Positions 51,687 through 60,578 of a DNA stretch of 64,000 nt are shown in pieces. Source of the stretch: Acidimicrobiia bacterium. Lineage in GTDB: Bacteria > Actinomycetota > Acidimicrobiia > Acidimicrobiales > Bin134. Under the pieces are notes generated by a model. The model did not search any database and was not told the DNA's origin. It saw nothing but the letters and a program-made list of their open reading frames with translations. The stretch's first letter is position 1; the number at the start of each line of letters is the position of its first letter. A program made the position numbers and the translations under genes. Location: the NCBI GenBank assembly GCA_022825005.1, contig JAJDYU010000069.1, positions 163,007-227,006 on the forward strand, in the 5' to 3' direction.

Positions 51687-53225
51687 TCATCGACGCATCG
51701 CCAATGGCCAGTCGGGGGGATTGCCGGCGGCCCGCCAGGTGGCTGCGGCCACCGCGGCGAACACGGCGTCGGAGCAGTTGACCGGCGGATCGTCCGACGG
51801 CTCGATCTCTATCTCCACCGGAGGCATCCGAGATGCGGGTATGACGCCGAAAGAGCGGATGGTGAGGTCGTGGACCTCGCCGTCGGGGTCGACGGTCAGC
51901 GCTTCGGAGGTAACCCAGCTATGGGCCATGTGAGCCGCGCCGATGCAGTAGGAGCGCAGCACGATCTCATCCAGCGGGTTGCCGCCGCTCACCAGCACCC
52001 GCAGACCGCCCTGGTGCCACTCAGCTCGGGCCGAGCCCCCGCCAGGAGACGTGAACGGCTGGGGGACGTCATTCAATGCGCTCAGAGCCACGGCGGCCTC
52101 AACCCATCCCGCTCCCCGAATGGCGGCTGAGGTGGGAGGTCCGGCAATGTCAACCTCTTCTACCGTCAGGCCCGGTGCGACCGAGGCGATGGCGTCGGCC
52201 ACTCCTGGCGTGCGGACCACCCGAACCACTCCGCGGCCATCGGCGTCGATCCCAATGGCCACTGGTGGTCGCTTGGGACCGTGCCGAACGGTGTCTTCAC
52301 GAGACCACAGCACCCGCACCGGACGGCCGTGTTCATCGGCCAGCCGCCGGGCTGTTTCCGGCAGGGGGGACGCCAGCTTGGCGCCGAATGCGCCCCCATT
52401 GGCCAGCGGATTGGCCGGCTCGCCACCGGGTGCGCACCACGAAGCGTCGGTTTCCAGATAGGCCGGCTCCACCCAAGAGGTGCGGAGGCGCACCGCCCAG
52501 TCGCCCTCGGGGAGATCTAGCGGCATAGGCAGCTCAGTCGGAGTACGCCGGCCCTGCACCTTCCCCGCCGCGGCCCGGGCTTCAGCAACCGTCTCTCCCA
52601 GCGCCCAGCCGCCCCGGCCGTCGGACAACGCCACCAGTGCCCCCTCGGGCACGGTGTCGTCGGCAAAGCCGCCCTCTCCCAAAGCCACGTCTGGTCCTAC
52701 CGCCTGTGCAACGCCGCCCTCGAGTTCAGCCCGTCGGATCGCGGCGTCCCAGTCCCGTTCAGGGGTAGCGGCGCCGAAGCCCTCCCACGCCTCCAAGATG
52801 GTCTGCCACCCTGTGCAACGGCACAGATGGGCGGCCAGCGCGCTGGCCGCTGTCGAGCGAGGGCGATCCTCGCTAGATCGGGCATCGAGGCCGGCGAGGC
52901 GCATGATGATGCCCGGAGTGCAGAAGCCACACTGGCTGGCACCGGCCGCGCAGAACGCCTCTCCCCAAGCGACGCGGGTGTCAGGAGGAAGCCCGGCCAG
53001 CGTGGTGATTGCCCGACCGGCGACCCGGCGAGCAGGAGTCACACACGACACTCGGGGCTTTCCGTCCACCCACACGGTGCAGCAACCGCACTGACCTTGG
53101 GGGCTGCATCCGTCCTTCACCGAGTGAATTCCGAGGCGATCACGCAGCACCTCCATGAGGGAGGCACCGTCGTCGGGTACCTCGATTCGGCGGCCGTCTA
53201 CGGTGAATTCCAATGCGGCCGCCAT
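51687..53225 (-). CDS. Xanthine-dehydrogenase-like fusion lacking molybdopterin-catalytic parts
   Basis: A 512-residue protein. Residues 1-160 are a complete small (2Fe-2S) subunit: CSPQGQCGCC, then QCGFCTPGIIM and CRCTGWQTILEAW. Residues about 165-512 are pieces of the large molybdopterin subunit: the hammerhead start (EGGFADDTVPEGALVALS), the GGAFGAKLA segment and RPVRVLWSREDT, then a C-terminal piece ending RSFGVIPASRMPPVEIEIEP. Most of the middle is gone, and the GVGE motif bearing the catalytic Glu is replaced by PVNCSDAV. Full hydroxylases have large subunits of about 750 residues. It may be inactive or a distinct redox protein. It starts with ATG, 15 bases downstream of the ErpA-like gene. 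Confidence 0.8.
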   Translation of the reverse strand: MAAALEFTVDGRRIEVPDDGASLMEVLRDRLGIHSVKDGCSPQGQCGCCTVWVDGKPRVSCVTPARRVAGRAITTLAGLPPDTRVAWGEAFCAAGASQCGFCTPGIIMRLAGLDARSSEDRPRSTAASALAAHLCRCTGWQTILEAWEGFGAATPERDWDAAIRRAELEGGVAQAVGPDVALGEGGFADDTVPEGALVALSDGRGGWALGETVAEARAAAGKVQGRRTPTELPMPLDLPEGDWAVRLRTSWVEPAYLETDASWCAPGGEPANPLANGGAFGAKLASPLPETARRLADEHGRPVRVLWSREDTVRHGPKRPPVAIGIDADGRGVVRVVRTPGVADAIASVAPGLTVEEVDIAGPPTSAAIRGAGWVEAAVALSALNDVPQPFTSPGGGSARAEWHQGGLRVLVSGGNPLDEIVLRSYCIGAAHMAHSWVTSEALTVDPDGEVHDLTIRSFGVIPASRMPPVEIEIEPSDDPPVNCSDAVFAAVAAATWRAAGNPPDWPLAMRR

Positions 53226-53240
53226 GCGCGGCGAAGGGGG

Positions 53241-53567
53241 TTAGCTGAAGCTCTGGCCGCAGCCGCAGGTGCGCTGGGCATTGGGGTTGGTGATGGAGAA
53301 CCCCGCGTCGGTCAGGCCGTCTTTGTAGTCGAGAACCGCACCTTCCAGCAGAGCTGCGCTGGAGGAGTCGACCACTACCTTGACGTCGCCGAAGAGAACT
53401 TCTTGGTCTTCAGCGCCGATGTCGGCGTCGAAGTACATCTCATAGCTGAACCCGGAACAACCGCCAGGGCGAACTGCCACTCGCAAGGCCAGCTCTTCGT
53501 CGTCGGCCTGCTCTTGGCGAACCAAGTCTCCGACCTTGCTGGTTGCTGTATCTGTGAGCGTGATCAC
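53241..53567 (-). CDS. IscA/ErpA-type iron-sulfur carrier
   Basis: A 108-residue A-type carrier: Cys37 in RPGGCSGFSYEM and the CGCG pair Cys101/Cys103 in RTCGCGQSF. These three cysteines bind the cluster that is passed to target proteins. It lies divergent from an Mrp-type ATPase and directly before the (2Fe-2S)-containing fusion, a plausible client. ErpA and IscA cannot be separated by eye. Confidence 0.93.
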   Translation of the reverse strand: MITLTDTATSKVGDLVRQEQADDEELALRVAVRPGGCSGFSYEMYFDADIGAEDQEVLFGDVKVVVDSSSAALLEGAVLDYKDGLTDAGFSITNPNAQRTCGCGQSFS

Positions 53568-53642
53568 AAAGCTCTCCCTATTCGGTGTTGCAAGCCACGC
53601 TCAGTCTACCCGCAGGCTTGGCGGACTTACATACCCGATAGC

Positions 53643-54842
53643 ATGACCAAGGTGAGCGACGGCGCGATCGCGGCTTTGCCGACGGTTGATGATGTGATGA
53701 ACGTCCTGCGCGGGGTGATCGACCCCGAGTTGGGCACCGACATCGTTGAATTGGGCATGGCGCGCGGAGCAGTGGTCAACCCCGACGGCTTCGTAGAGGT
53801 CACGGTGGCTCTCACCACTGCGGGTTGTCCGTTGCGGGCCCAGATCCAACGAGATGTCCGCAGCCGGGTCGGCGGAATGCCCGGCGTGGAAAAGGTCAAG
53901 ATCCACTGGAGCGAGCTCACTCAGGAGGAGAAGGCCGCGGCCATGTCGAAAGCCCGCTTCAACGTGTCCCAGAATGCTCCCGACACTGCGGTGCCCCCGA
54001 CTACAAAGGTCGTGATGGTGGCATCAGGCAAGGGCGGGGTGGGCAAGTCGACGGTAACGGTGAACCTGGCCGCGGAGCTGGCCCGCCGGGGCATGCGGAT
54101 CGGAGTGATGGACGCCGACATCTGGGGCTATTCGGTACCCCGAATGCTGGGAGTGGAAGGCCGTCTCGCCGGTGCGGAAGACGAGAAGAAGATCGCCCCC
54201 AATGAGAAGGAGGTGGGCGACGGCACCCTCGAAGTGGTGTCGATGGGTTTCTTGGTCGATCGGGAGGAGACCGCACTGATGTGGCGGGGGCTCATTCTGA
54301 ATCGAGCGGTCCAGCATTTTCTCGAAGACGTGCGCTGGGGCCCGGTGGACTATCTGCTGATCGACATGCCGCCGGGCACCGGCGATGTGCAGATGGGCAT
54401 TGCCAAGATGCTGCCCCAGGCCGAAATGGTGGTGGTGACCACGCCGGCCCGCAGCGCTCAGAAGGTGGCCACCCGAGTGGCTTCGATGGGACGCTCCAAC
54501 TACCTCCGGGTCGCCGGGGTGATCGAGAACATGAGCGCGTTCGTGGCGCCCAACGGGGAGTCGTATGACATCTTCGGCCAAGGGGGCGGACAGGAGCTGG
54601 CCGACGAACTGGGCGTGCCTTTGCTGGGCCAGGTGCCCATAGACGGTGCCGTGGCCCCGGGCGGAGACGAGGGGGCGCCCGTAGTACTGGAAGAAACCCC
54701 CGGTCCGGCGGGTACTGCGTTCCGGGCCATTGCCGACCGGCTGTTGGAAGAGGTCCCCCCGGTGGACATGGCTGGATGCACCGCTCGCATCTTCGAGGCC
54801 GCCGAACAAGCCCTGGCCCAACTCGACATCGTCTCGTCCTAG
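53643..54842 (+). CDS. Mrp/ApbC-type P-loop ATPase with N-terminal MIP18 domain
   Basis: A 399-residue protein. Residues about 10-90 form a MIP18/DUF59 domain (VDDVMNVLRGVIDPELGTDIVELGMARG), and the ATPase carries GKGGVGKST followed by MDADIWGYSVPRMLG. Most Mrp proteins bind an Fe-S cluster at a C-x-x-C motif, but here the position reads ENMSAFVAPNGESYDIFG, with no cysteine, as in several actinobacterial relatives. The ATG at 53643 starts the MIP18 domain. A long open frame upstream belongs to the opposite strand. It is divergent from the ErpA-like gene, and both suggest Fe-S assembly. Confidence 0.92.
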   Translation: MTKVSDGAIAALPTVDDVMNVLRGVIDPELGTDIVELGMARGAVVNPDGFVEVTVALTTAGCPLRAQIQRDVRSRVGGMPGVEKVKIHWSELTQEEKAAAMSKARFNVSQNAPDTAVPPTTKVVMVASGKGGVGKSTVTVNLAAELARRGMRIGVMDADIWGYSVPRMLGVEGRLAGAEDEKKIAPNEKEVGDGTLEVVSMGFLVDREETALMWRGLILNRAVQHFLEDVRWGPVDYLLIDMPPGTGDVQMGIAKMLPQAEMVVVTTPARSAQKVATRVASMGRSNYLRVAGVIENMSAFVAPNGESYDIFGQGGGQELADELGVPLLGQVPIDGAVAPGGDEGAPVVLEETPGPAGTAFRAIADRLLEEVPPVDMAGCTARIFEAAEQALAQLDIVSS

Positions 54843-54851
54843 GATCGCATC

Positions 54852-55280
54852 GTGTTGATCTGGTTGGTGCTCCTGTTCATCGCGGTGCCGCTGGTGGAGC
54901 TGTATGTGATTGTGGAGACCGCTAGAAGCATCGGAACGCTGGAGACCATTGGCCTGTTGATCGTGGTCAGTGTCGTGGGAGCGTGGATGGTGAAGGCGCA
55001 GGGGCTGGCGGTGCTCTGGCGGGTCCGAAGCAAGCTGGCCGAGGGGTTGATGCCCGGCCGGGAGCTGGTGGATGGTGCCCTGGTGCTGCTGGCCGGGGCG
55101 CTCATGCTCACCCCCGGATTCGTGACCGACGCGGTGGGCCTGTCGCTGTTGTTCCCGCCCACTCGAATGGCGATCCGCCCGTTCGTCATCCGTCGCTTTC
55201 GCCATCGCGTGACCTATATCGGCCCCCAAGGCCCCCAGCCGGGAACCATCCACGACACCGATCTGGCCGACGGCGATTGA
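54852..55280 (+). CDS. fxsA: FxsA-family membrane protein
   Basis: A 142-residue membrane protein with N-terminal helices (LIWLVLLFIAVPLVELYVIV), a conserved GLLIVVSVVGAWMVKAQG stretch, and ALMLTPGFVTDAVGLSLLFPPTR, all signatures of FxsA. E. coli FxsA suppresses F-plasmid phage exclusion, but its normal role is uncertain. GTG start nine bases after the Mrp stop, so it is likely co-transcribed with it. Confidence 0.9.
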   Translation: MLIWLVLLFIAVPLVELYVIVETARSIGTLETIGLLIVVSVVGAWMVKAQGLAVLWRVRSKLAEGLMPGRELVDGALVLLAGALMLTPGFVTDAVGLSLLFPPTRMAIRPFVIRRFRHRVTYIGPQGPQPGTIHDTDLADGD

Positions 55281-55326
55281 TCGTCCACAGATGACGGCCT
55301 ACCGCTAGCGCCATACGCTGAGAGCC

Positions 55327-56598
55327 GTGAGACCCCCTTCGGTGGACGCCCTGGCCCGGTCGTTGGCCGACACCGGGCTGCCCCATCCGCTGCGGGTGGA
55401 TGCCGCCCGGGCGGCAATCGCCGAGGGCGATCCCGAAGACGTCGAAGCGCGGGCCCGCCGTCACGCCCACACCGCGGCCCGAGCGATGCTTCAGTCGGTG
55501 GTGAACGCCACCGGGGTTCTGCTCCACACCAACCTGGGCCGGGCCCCTCTGGCCGTCGCCGCCGACGCGGCCTTCACCAACCTGGAATTGGATCTGTCAT
55601 CGGGCCGCCGAGGATCACGCCACGCCCACGCCGCGGCGTTGTTGGCCCGGCTGTGCGACGCCGAAGACGCCATCGTGGTGAACAACGGGGCGTCAGCGGT
55701 GCTGCTGGTGTTGGCCGCGCTGGCCACCGGACGGGGGGCGGCAGTGTCGCGGGGCGAGTTGGTAGAGATCGGTGGCGGGTTCCGGGTGCCCGAGGTGATG
55801 GAGCAGTCGGGGGCGAAGCTGGTGGAGGTGGGCACCACCAACCGCACTCGTCGGGCCGATTTCGCATCGGCGGTTGAGAACCCGGCCAACGACACCGCGC
55901 TCGCTCTCAAGGTGCACCAGTCGAACTACCGCATCGTGGGGTTCACCGAGCATGTGACCGTGGCCGAGATGTCCTCTCTCAACGTCCCAGTGGTTGCCGA
56001 TATTGGATCAGGATTGCTGGATGCCGCCTGCCCGTGGCTCGGTGACGGCCCTCCGGCGTGGCTGGCCGGCGAACCCGCCGCCCGGCAAACCCTGGCCGAT
56101 GGAGCTGCGCTGGTGACTTTTTCGGGCGACAAGCTGTTCGGCGGCCCCCAAGCGGGGATCATCGCCGGTCGGGCCGACCTGGTGAGCCAGTGCGCCCGAC
56201 ACCCCCTGGCTCGAGCGCTGCGACCGGGAAGCCTGGTGCTGAACGCCCTCCAGCAGGTGGCCTTGGCCTATTTGCGGCGAGACGGGCAGTCCATCGAATT
56301 CTGGCGGATGGCGTCGCTGGCCACCGCCGGCCTGGAGAGCCGGGCCCAAGCGGTGGTGGCCGAGTCGGGGGTGGGGGAGGTGGCCCCGATGGCGTCGGTG
56401 CCCGGCGGCGGCACGCTCCCCGGCACCGAGATCGACTCGTGTGGCGTGGTGCTCGACGGCGATCACACTGCCGCCCTGCGGGCCGGAACCCCGCCCATCA
56501 TCGCCCGAGTGAGCGACGGCCGCACCTGGCTGGATCTGCGGACAGTGGCCCCCGACGATGACCAAACGGTGATTGCCGCCCTGAAAGCTCTTGGGTGA
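55327..56598 (+). CDS. selA: L-seryl-tRNA(Sec) selenium transferase
   Basis: A 423-residue PLP enzyme that converts Ser-tRNA(Sec) to Sec-tRNA(Sec) using selenophosphate. It shows the SelA N-terminus (VNATGVLLHTNLGRAPLA), the PLP lysine in FSGDKLFGGPQAG and a C-terminal AALRAGTPPIIARVSDG. It is somewhat shorter than E. coli SelA (463) but has the main features. GTG start. It overlaps selB by four bases. The tRNA partner is at 32.1 kb. No selD is in the window. Confidence 0.95.
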   Translation: MRPPSVDALARSLADTGLPHPLRVDAARAAIAEGDPEDVEARARRHAHTAARAMLQSVVNATGVLLHTNLGRAPLAVAADAAFTNLELDLSSGRRGSRHAHAAALLARLCDAEDAIVVNNGASAVLLVLAALATGRGAAVSRGELVEIGGGFRVPEVMEQSGAKLVEVGTTNRTRRADFASAVENPANDTALALKVHQSNYRIVGFTEHVTVAEMSSLNVPVVADIGSGLLDAACPWLGDGPPAWLAGEPAARQTLADGAALVTFSGDKLFGGPQAGIIAGRADLVSQCARHPLARALRPGSLVLNALQQVALAYLRRDGQSIEFWRMASLATAGLESRAQAVVAESGVGEVAPMASVPGGGTLPGTEIDSCGVVLDGDHTAALRAGTPPIIARVSDGRTWLDLRTVAPDDDQTVIAALKALG

Positions 56599-58313
56599 GC
56601 ATCACCATTTCCACTGCCGGCCATGTGGACCATGGAAAGTCCACGCTGGTGCAGGCGCTCACCGGGGTTGACCCCGACAGATTTGCGGAGGAAAAGGCCC
56701 GAGGCCTGACCATCGACCTGGGCTTCGGGTCAGCACAGTTGCCCTCGGGACGATCGGTGTCGATTATTGACGTACCCGGCCATGAGCGGTTTATCCGCAA
56801 CATGCTGGCCGGGGTGGGCGCGGTGGATGCCTGCTTGTTCGTGGTGGCGGCCAACGAGGGATGGATGCCGCAGTCCGAAGAGCACCTCCGCATCCTGGAG
56901 CTGCTGGGGGTGGGCCACGGGTTGATCGTCTTGACCAAGGTGGGATTGTGCGACGCCGATATCGCCGAGCTGGCCCGCTTGGAGGTGGAGGAGCGGGTTG
57001 AGCACACGTTTTTGGCCGGTGCGCCGGTGGTGGAGACCGACGTGGTCGACGGTCTGGGTCTCGATGACCTGCGAGCCGCGTTGGACGATCTGGTTGATCG
57101 GACCCCCGCGGCGGCCGACCACCGCCGTCCCAGGCTGTGGGTTGATCGGGCCTTCGCCGCCCGGGGCGCGGGAACAGTGGTGACCGGCACATTGGGCGGC
57201 GGCCAAATCCGGGTGGACGACGAGTTGGAGCTGCGGCCCAGGGGTACGGCGGTTCGAATCCGGGCCTTGCAGAGCCATCACAACCAGCGCACCAAGATCG
57301 GGCCGGGCAACCGCGTGGCGGTCAACCTGTCGGGAGTCGGCCACCAAGAAGTCGCCCGTGGCGATGTGCTGGTGCGGGCCGAGCAGTGGCATCTGACCAA
57401 CCGATTCGACGCCTCTTTGACGGTGCTGAGCACCCTCGACCACGACGTGTCCCGCCGAGGGGCCCATGTGGTGTATGTGGGAGCGTGCGAGCTGCCGGCC
57501 CGAATGCGGATTCTCGGGCTTGAGGCGCTGTCTCCCGGCGAAACCGGCCTGGTGCGGCTCCATCTTCCCCGCCGACTGCCCTTGTTGCCCGGAGACCGCT
57601 TCGTGGTACGGGAGAGCGGCCGAGCCGAGACCATCGGCGGCGGCACCGTGCTCGACGTCGACCCGGTGCTTCCCGCATCAAGGGCCAAACCCGACTTGTC
57701 GGTCGACCGAGTGGTGGCCGAACGCGGCTGGGTGGAGACTGATCGGCTCGCCCTGCTGACCGGACAACGGCGAGAGCCCGATGTCGGCCGCTGGGTGGTG
57801 AGCCCGACGGTGCTCGACGAAGCCAAGGCCCAGCTTCGCGCCGCAGTAGACGATGCCGGTCCCCTGGGATTGGACATCGCCGGCCTGGACGAAAAGGACC
57901 GGGCGGTGCTGAGCCTCATAGAAGATGTGGCCGCTGATGGCGGCCGGGTCCGACCCATCGGTCTGTCGGACCCCTTTGAGAACCACCGGTACACCGAGGC
58001 ATTGGAGGCCGCACCGTTCACCCCCCCTGATCCCGAAGCCGTGGGCGTGGACCGGAGCGAAGTGCGGGAGTTGGTGAAGCGGGGCTTGATCGTGGAGCAG
58101 GATGGCGTGTTCTTCGCGGCCTCAACCCTGGAGACAGCCCGATCGGTGTTGGCCGAGATGCTCGCCTCCCAGCCCGATGGAGTCACCGTGGCCGAAGTGC
58201 GCGAACGCTTGGAAACCACCCGCAAGTACGCATTGCCGCTGTTGGCGTGGCTGGACGGGCATGGCGCGACCCGCCGAAGAGGTGATGTGAGAATTGCCGG
58301 GCCCCGCCTCTAA
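56595..58313 (+). CDS. selB: Selenocysteine-specific elongation factor SelB
   Basis: A 572-residue GTPase that brings Sec-tRNA(Sec) to UGA codons with a SECIS RNA hairpin. G-domain motifs are GHVDHGKST, DVPGHERFI and LTKVGLCD. The EF-Tu-like beta domains follow, then winged helices in the C-terminal 200 residues (for example GVTVAEVRERLETTRKYALPLLAWL) that recognise the SECIS. It is translationally coupled to selA (GTGA). Confidence 0.95.
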   Translation: MSITISTAGHVDHGKSTLVQALTGVDPDRFAEEKARGLTIDLGFGSAQLPSGRSVSIIDVPGHERFIRNMLAGVGAVDACLFVVAANEGWMPQSEEHLRILELLGVGHGLIVLTKVGLCDADIAELARLEVEERVEHTFLAGAPVVETDVVDGLGLDDLRAALDDLVDRTPAAADHRRPRLWVDRAFAARGAGTVVTGTLGGGQIRVDDELELRPRGTAVRIRALQSHHNQRTKIGPGNRVAVNLSGVGHQEVARGDVLVRAEQWHLTNRFDASLTVLSTLDHDVSRRGAHVVYVGACELPARMRILGLEALSPGETGLVRLHLPRRLPLLPGDRFVVRESGRAETIGGGTVLDVDPVLPASRAKPDLSVDRVVAERGWVETDRLALLTGQRREPDVGRWVVSPTVLDEAKAQLRAAVDDAGPLGLDIAGLDEKDRAVLSLIEDVAADGGRVRPIGLSDPFENHRYTEALEAAPFTPPDPEAVGVDRSEVRELVKRGLIVEQDGVFFAASTLETARSVLAEMLASQPDGVTVAEVRERLETTRKYALPLLAWLDGHGATRRRGDVRIAGPRL

Positions 58314-58324
58314 CGGCGCGGGGA

Positions 58325-58588
58325 TCAGTTTCGGCGTCGGCTGAGGATCTCCCGGCGCTCCAACTCGTTGAGGCCGCCCCAGATGCCGTGCTGCTCGCGA
58401 ATCTTCAGGGCGTAGTCGCGGCACTCGTCAATCACACTGCACTCTTCGCAAATGGCCTTGGCCCGACTCTCCCGCTCGAGTTTCTCCTCTTTGCGCTCAA
58501 ATGACGGCGGCGGGAAGAACACAGCAGCGTGCGGTCCGCGGCAGGCTGCCTTTACTTGCCAGGCCCTCTCACTGGTGACAGCGCTCAC
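58325..58588 (-). CDS. WhiB-family iron-sulfur regulator
   Basis: An 87-residue WhiB-like protein with four cysteines, Cys16, Cys47, Cys50 and Cys56 (C-x30-C-x2-C-x5-C), that bind a 4Fe-4S cluster, and GIWGG (residues 68-72) followed by a basic C-terminus (RREILSRRRN). WhiB proteins bind sigma-70 and control actinobacterial development, redox or antibiotic responses. Which subclass this is cannot be set by eye. It is convergent with selB, with a gap of eleven bases. Confidence 0.93.
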   Translation of the reverse strand: MSAVTSERAWQVKAACRGPHAAVFFPPPSFERKEEKLERESRAKAICEECSVIDECRDYALKIREQHGIWGGLNELERREILSRRRN

Positions 58589-58613
58589 TCTCTCCTACCC
58601 CCTTTGGGCGGAC

Positions 58614-58640
58614 CTTATAGGCGAAGTTGGCCGCGCACAA
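58614..58640 (-). promoter_or_regulatory. Possible whiB promoter
   Basis: On the minus strand a TTGTGC (58640-58635) and TATAAG (58619-58614) are separated by 15 bases, about 26 bases before the whiB start. The spacing is short, so this is tentative. Confidence 0.3.
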
Positions 58641-58705
58641 GATGAGGGCAAAGCAATTGAGAAACAGTCTTGACTATTTTTCTGGGTCCTGAGGCGCCTG
58701 TTTCC

Positions 58706-60103
58706 CTAGCGTCGGCGCTCTCGATAGTCGCGGGCCGCACCCTCGAGGGGCTCCACTTCCAACCACAAGCCGTCAATTTCAACCACTTTGACCTGGTCGC
58801 CCACGGGAACCGGCGTGGCCCTATTGCATCGAGCCCGCCACAACGCCCCCCGAATTCGCACCACCCCGTCGGGTGAGACGTCTTCGACCACCTCGCCCAA
58901 CTCGCCGACCATCCAGCCCCGTCCAATGGTGGGCGTGGAGAAGCGGGTGCGCACCATCGACGGCATTCCCGAGAACATGGCTACGGCCACCGACCCGGTC
59001 ATCACCACCATGGGAATCCACGACATGGACACCCCGTCGTATAGCCACCACGTTCCCGCGGCGAACATGACCATCCCTGCTCCAGTCCAAAAGCGGGGCA
59101 CCGACGTTTGGATGTCGATGCCGAACGCCACCATCGACGCAGCCAGCAGCGCCAGCGCCCAGGTGTTGTGAGGCAGAACCGACAGCCCGTAGCCGGCCAA
59201 GATGAACAACACCGCGCCCAAAACGCCGGCCACCCCGATGCCCGCGGTGAAGAACTCGAACAGCATCAACCCCATGCCGATGGTCAACAGCAGATAGGCA
59301 ACCGGGGGGCTGGCCACGGTGTGGAACAGCTGGTGGGCCAGCGACAAGCCTCGGAATTGAACCTGGGTAATCGGCTCTAGGCGAGGTTGGCCGTCCACAT
59401 TGATCAGGTTGGAGGCGAAGCCGAGGTGGTCGAGGTCGACCAAGAAGTCGCCGATGAGCGGAGCCACGCACTGCTCTACTTCGGGGGGAACCCGCACTGT
59501 CTGTGGATCGAAGGGGATGCCGGCCTCGTTGTACCGGTCTCGAAGATCGTCGATGGTCCGGGGTTCGCAGTGGATCACCCTCTCGGAGATGAGCTCTCGC
59601 CAGCCGAGCTTTTGGTCTCGGATCAGCTCTTGGTTGGCCCAGGCCACGGGATATTCGGCCAGTAAGGGGAGCGGGGCGCCGAGATCGCCGACGCTGGTAC
59701 CGGGGGCGATCCCCACTTCGTTGGCAACGGCAAAGAGCTGGGCCACCTTGCCTTCCAGAGAGGAGCCGTTCGGGCCGACCCAAACCGCAATGGGCACCGG
59801 CGAGGCGGCTATGGCGTCGGCCAGCTCACCCAGTCGCTTGTCGGACACCACCGAGCGATTGCTGTCGACCCTGAACACAAGAAGGGTGGCGCCCGCGTCG
59901 GCCACCTCATCCACAGAGTCTTCGATGAGCTCGGCCATTACCGGATCCAGCAAGCCGGTGACCTCAACCACCACGGCCAAGCCGGCATCGGCTGCACCGT
60001 TTGACTGGGCGGTCGCCGATCCCGCTCCGGCCAAGCCGACGGCAGCCAGGATGCCGCCTCCCACGAGGCAGGCAGCAGCCAATTTCAATCGCGGTGATCG
60101 CAC
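58706..60103 (-). CDS. NfeD-family membrane protein with ClpP-like N-terminal domain
   Basis: A 465-residue protein. A signal-peptide-like N-terminus (to about residue 32) precedes a ClpP/SppA-like domain, then a membrane region (about residues 255-375) and a C-terminal NfeD OB-fold (GRGWMVGELGEVVEDVSPDG). In catalytic NfeD proteins a Ser lies in a G-x-x-A-A-S-A-G context. Here the site reads GPNGSSLEGKVAQLFA, so the serine is uncertain. The family works with stomatin-like proteins. None is in the window. It lies seven bases from a STAS gene on the same strand. Confidence 0.85.
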   Translation of the reverse strand: MRSPRLKLAAACLVGGGILAAVGLAGAGSATAQSNGAADAGLAVVVEVTGLLDPVMAELIEDSVDEVADAGATLLVFRVDSNRSVVSDKRLGELADAIAASPVPIAVWVGPNGSSLEGKVAQLFAVANEVGIAPGTSVGDLGAPLPLLAEYPVAWANQELIRDQKLGWRELISERVIHCEPRTIDDLRDRYNEAGIPFDPQTVRVPPEVEQCVAPLIGDFLVDLDHLGFASNLINVDGQPRLEPITQVQFRGLSLAHQLFHTVASPPVAYLLLTIGMGLMLFEFFTAGIGVAGVLGAVLFILAGYGLSVLPHNTWALALLAASMVAFGIDIQTSVPRFWTGAGMVMFAAGTWWLYDGVSMSWIPMVVMTGSVAVAMFSGMPSMVRTRFSTPTIGRGWMVGELGEVVEDVSPDGVVRIRGALWRARCNRATPVPVGDQVKVVEIDGLWLEVEPLEGAARDYRERRR

Positions 60104-60110
60104 TGTTGTC

Positions 60111-60467
60111 TTACAACGCCTCAGGGGAGTCGGTGCCCAGCAGCGAGGCCAGCGCTTCCTCTGGAGTCTCGGCCACCGGAACGATTCGGTCGAATCCAGT
60201 GGTGTGCAGCAGTCGGGCCAACGCGCCTTCTCCGCAGGCCACCACTACCTCGCCGTCAGAGTCGCGTATCCGCCGGATGCCGCCGATCAGCGCCCCCAAA
60301 CCAGCCGAGTCCATGAACGGAACCGAACCCAGATCGATGAGCAGCCGGGGCTCAAGGGCCAAGTCGCCAATCCGCTCCCTGAACTGTGCCACGGTGTAGG
60401 CATCGATCTCGCCCTGGGGACGAAGCACCGTGTGCGTGTCCAGATTTTCGACTTCGATCTCGAGCAC
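60111..60467 (-). CDS. STAS-domain anti-anti-sigma factor
   Basis: A 118-residue SpoIIAA-like protein: GEIDAYTVAQFRERI, then DLGSVPFMDSAGLGALIGGI. Ser54 in DSAG is the phosphorylated residue that turns binding to an anti-sigma kinase on and off. No partner anti-sigma kinase or sigma-B-type factor is nearby, although a group 2 sigma factor is encoded at 33 kb. It is transcribed ahead of the NfeD gene. Confidence 0.9.
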   Translation of the reverse strand: MLEIEVENLDTHTVLRPQGEIDAYTVAQFRERIGDLALEPRLLIDLGSVPFMDSAGLGALIGGIRRIRDSDGEVVVACGEGALARLLHTTGFDRIVPVAETPEEALASLLGTDSPEAL

Positions 60468-60578
60468 AGTGCCTCCCCTTGACCGCCCCTGATGCTAACG
60501 CGGGACAGCCTCAAAGCCATCGGCCAGACACATTTCCCCAGCAAGATGTGCTGACACCGATTTGGATACCATCAGGGC

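Noticed and set aside
52827..53642. N-terminal extension of the Mrp-type ATPase
   Set aside because: It runs antisense through the xanthine-dehydrogenase-like and ErpA genes, and homology begins at 53643.
51687..58313. A selenoprotein gene near selA and selB
   Set aside because: I found no gene interrupted by an in-frame TGA with coding sequence on both sides, although a full SECIS search was not possible.
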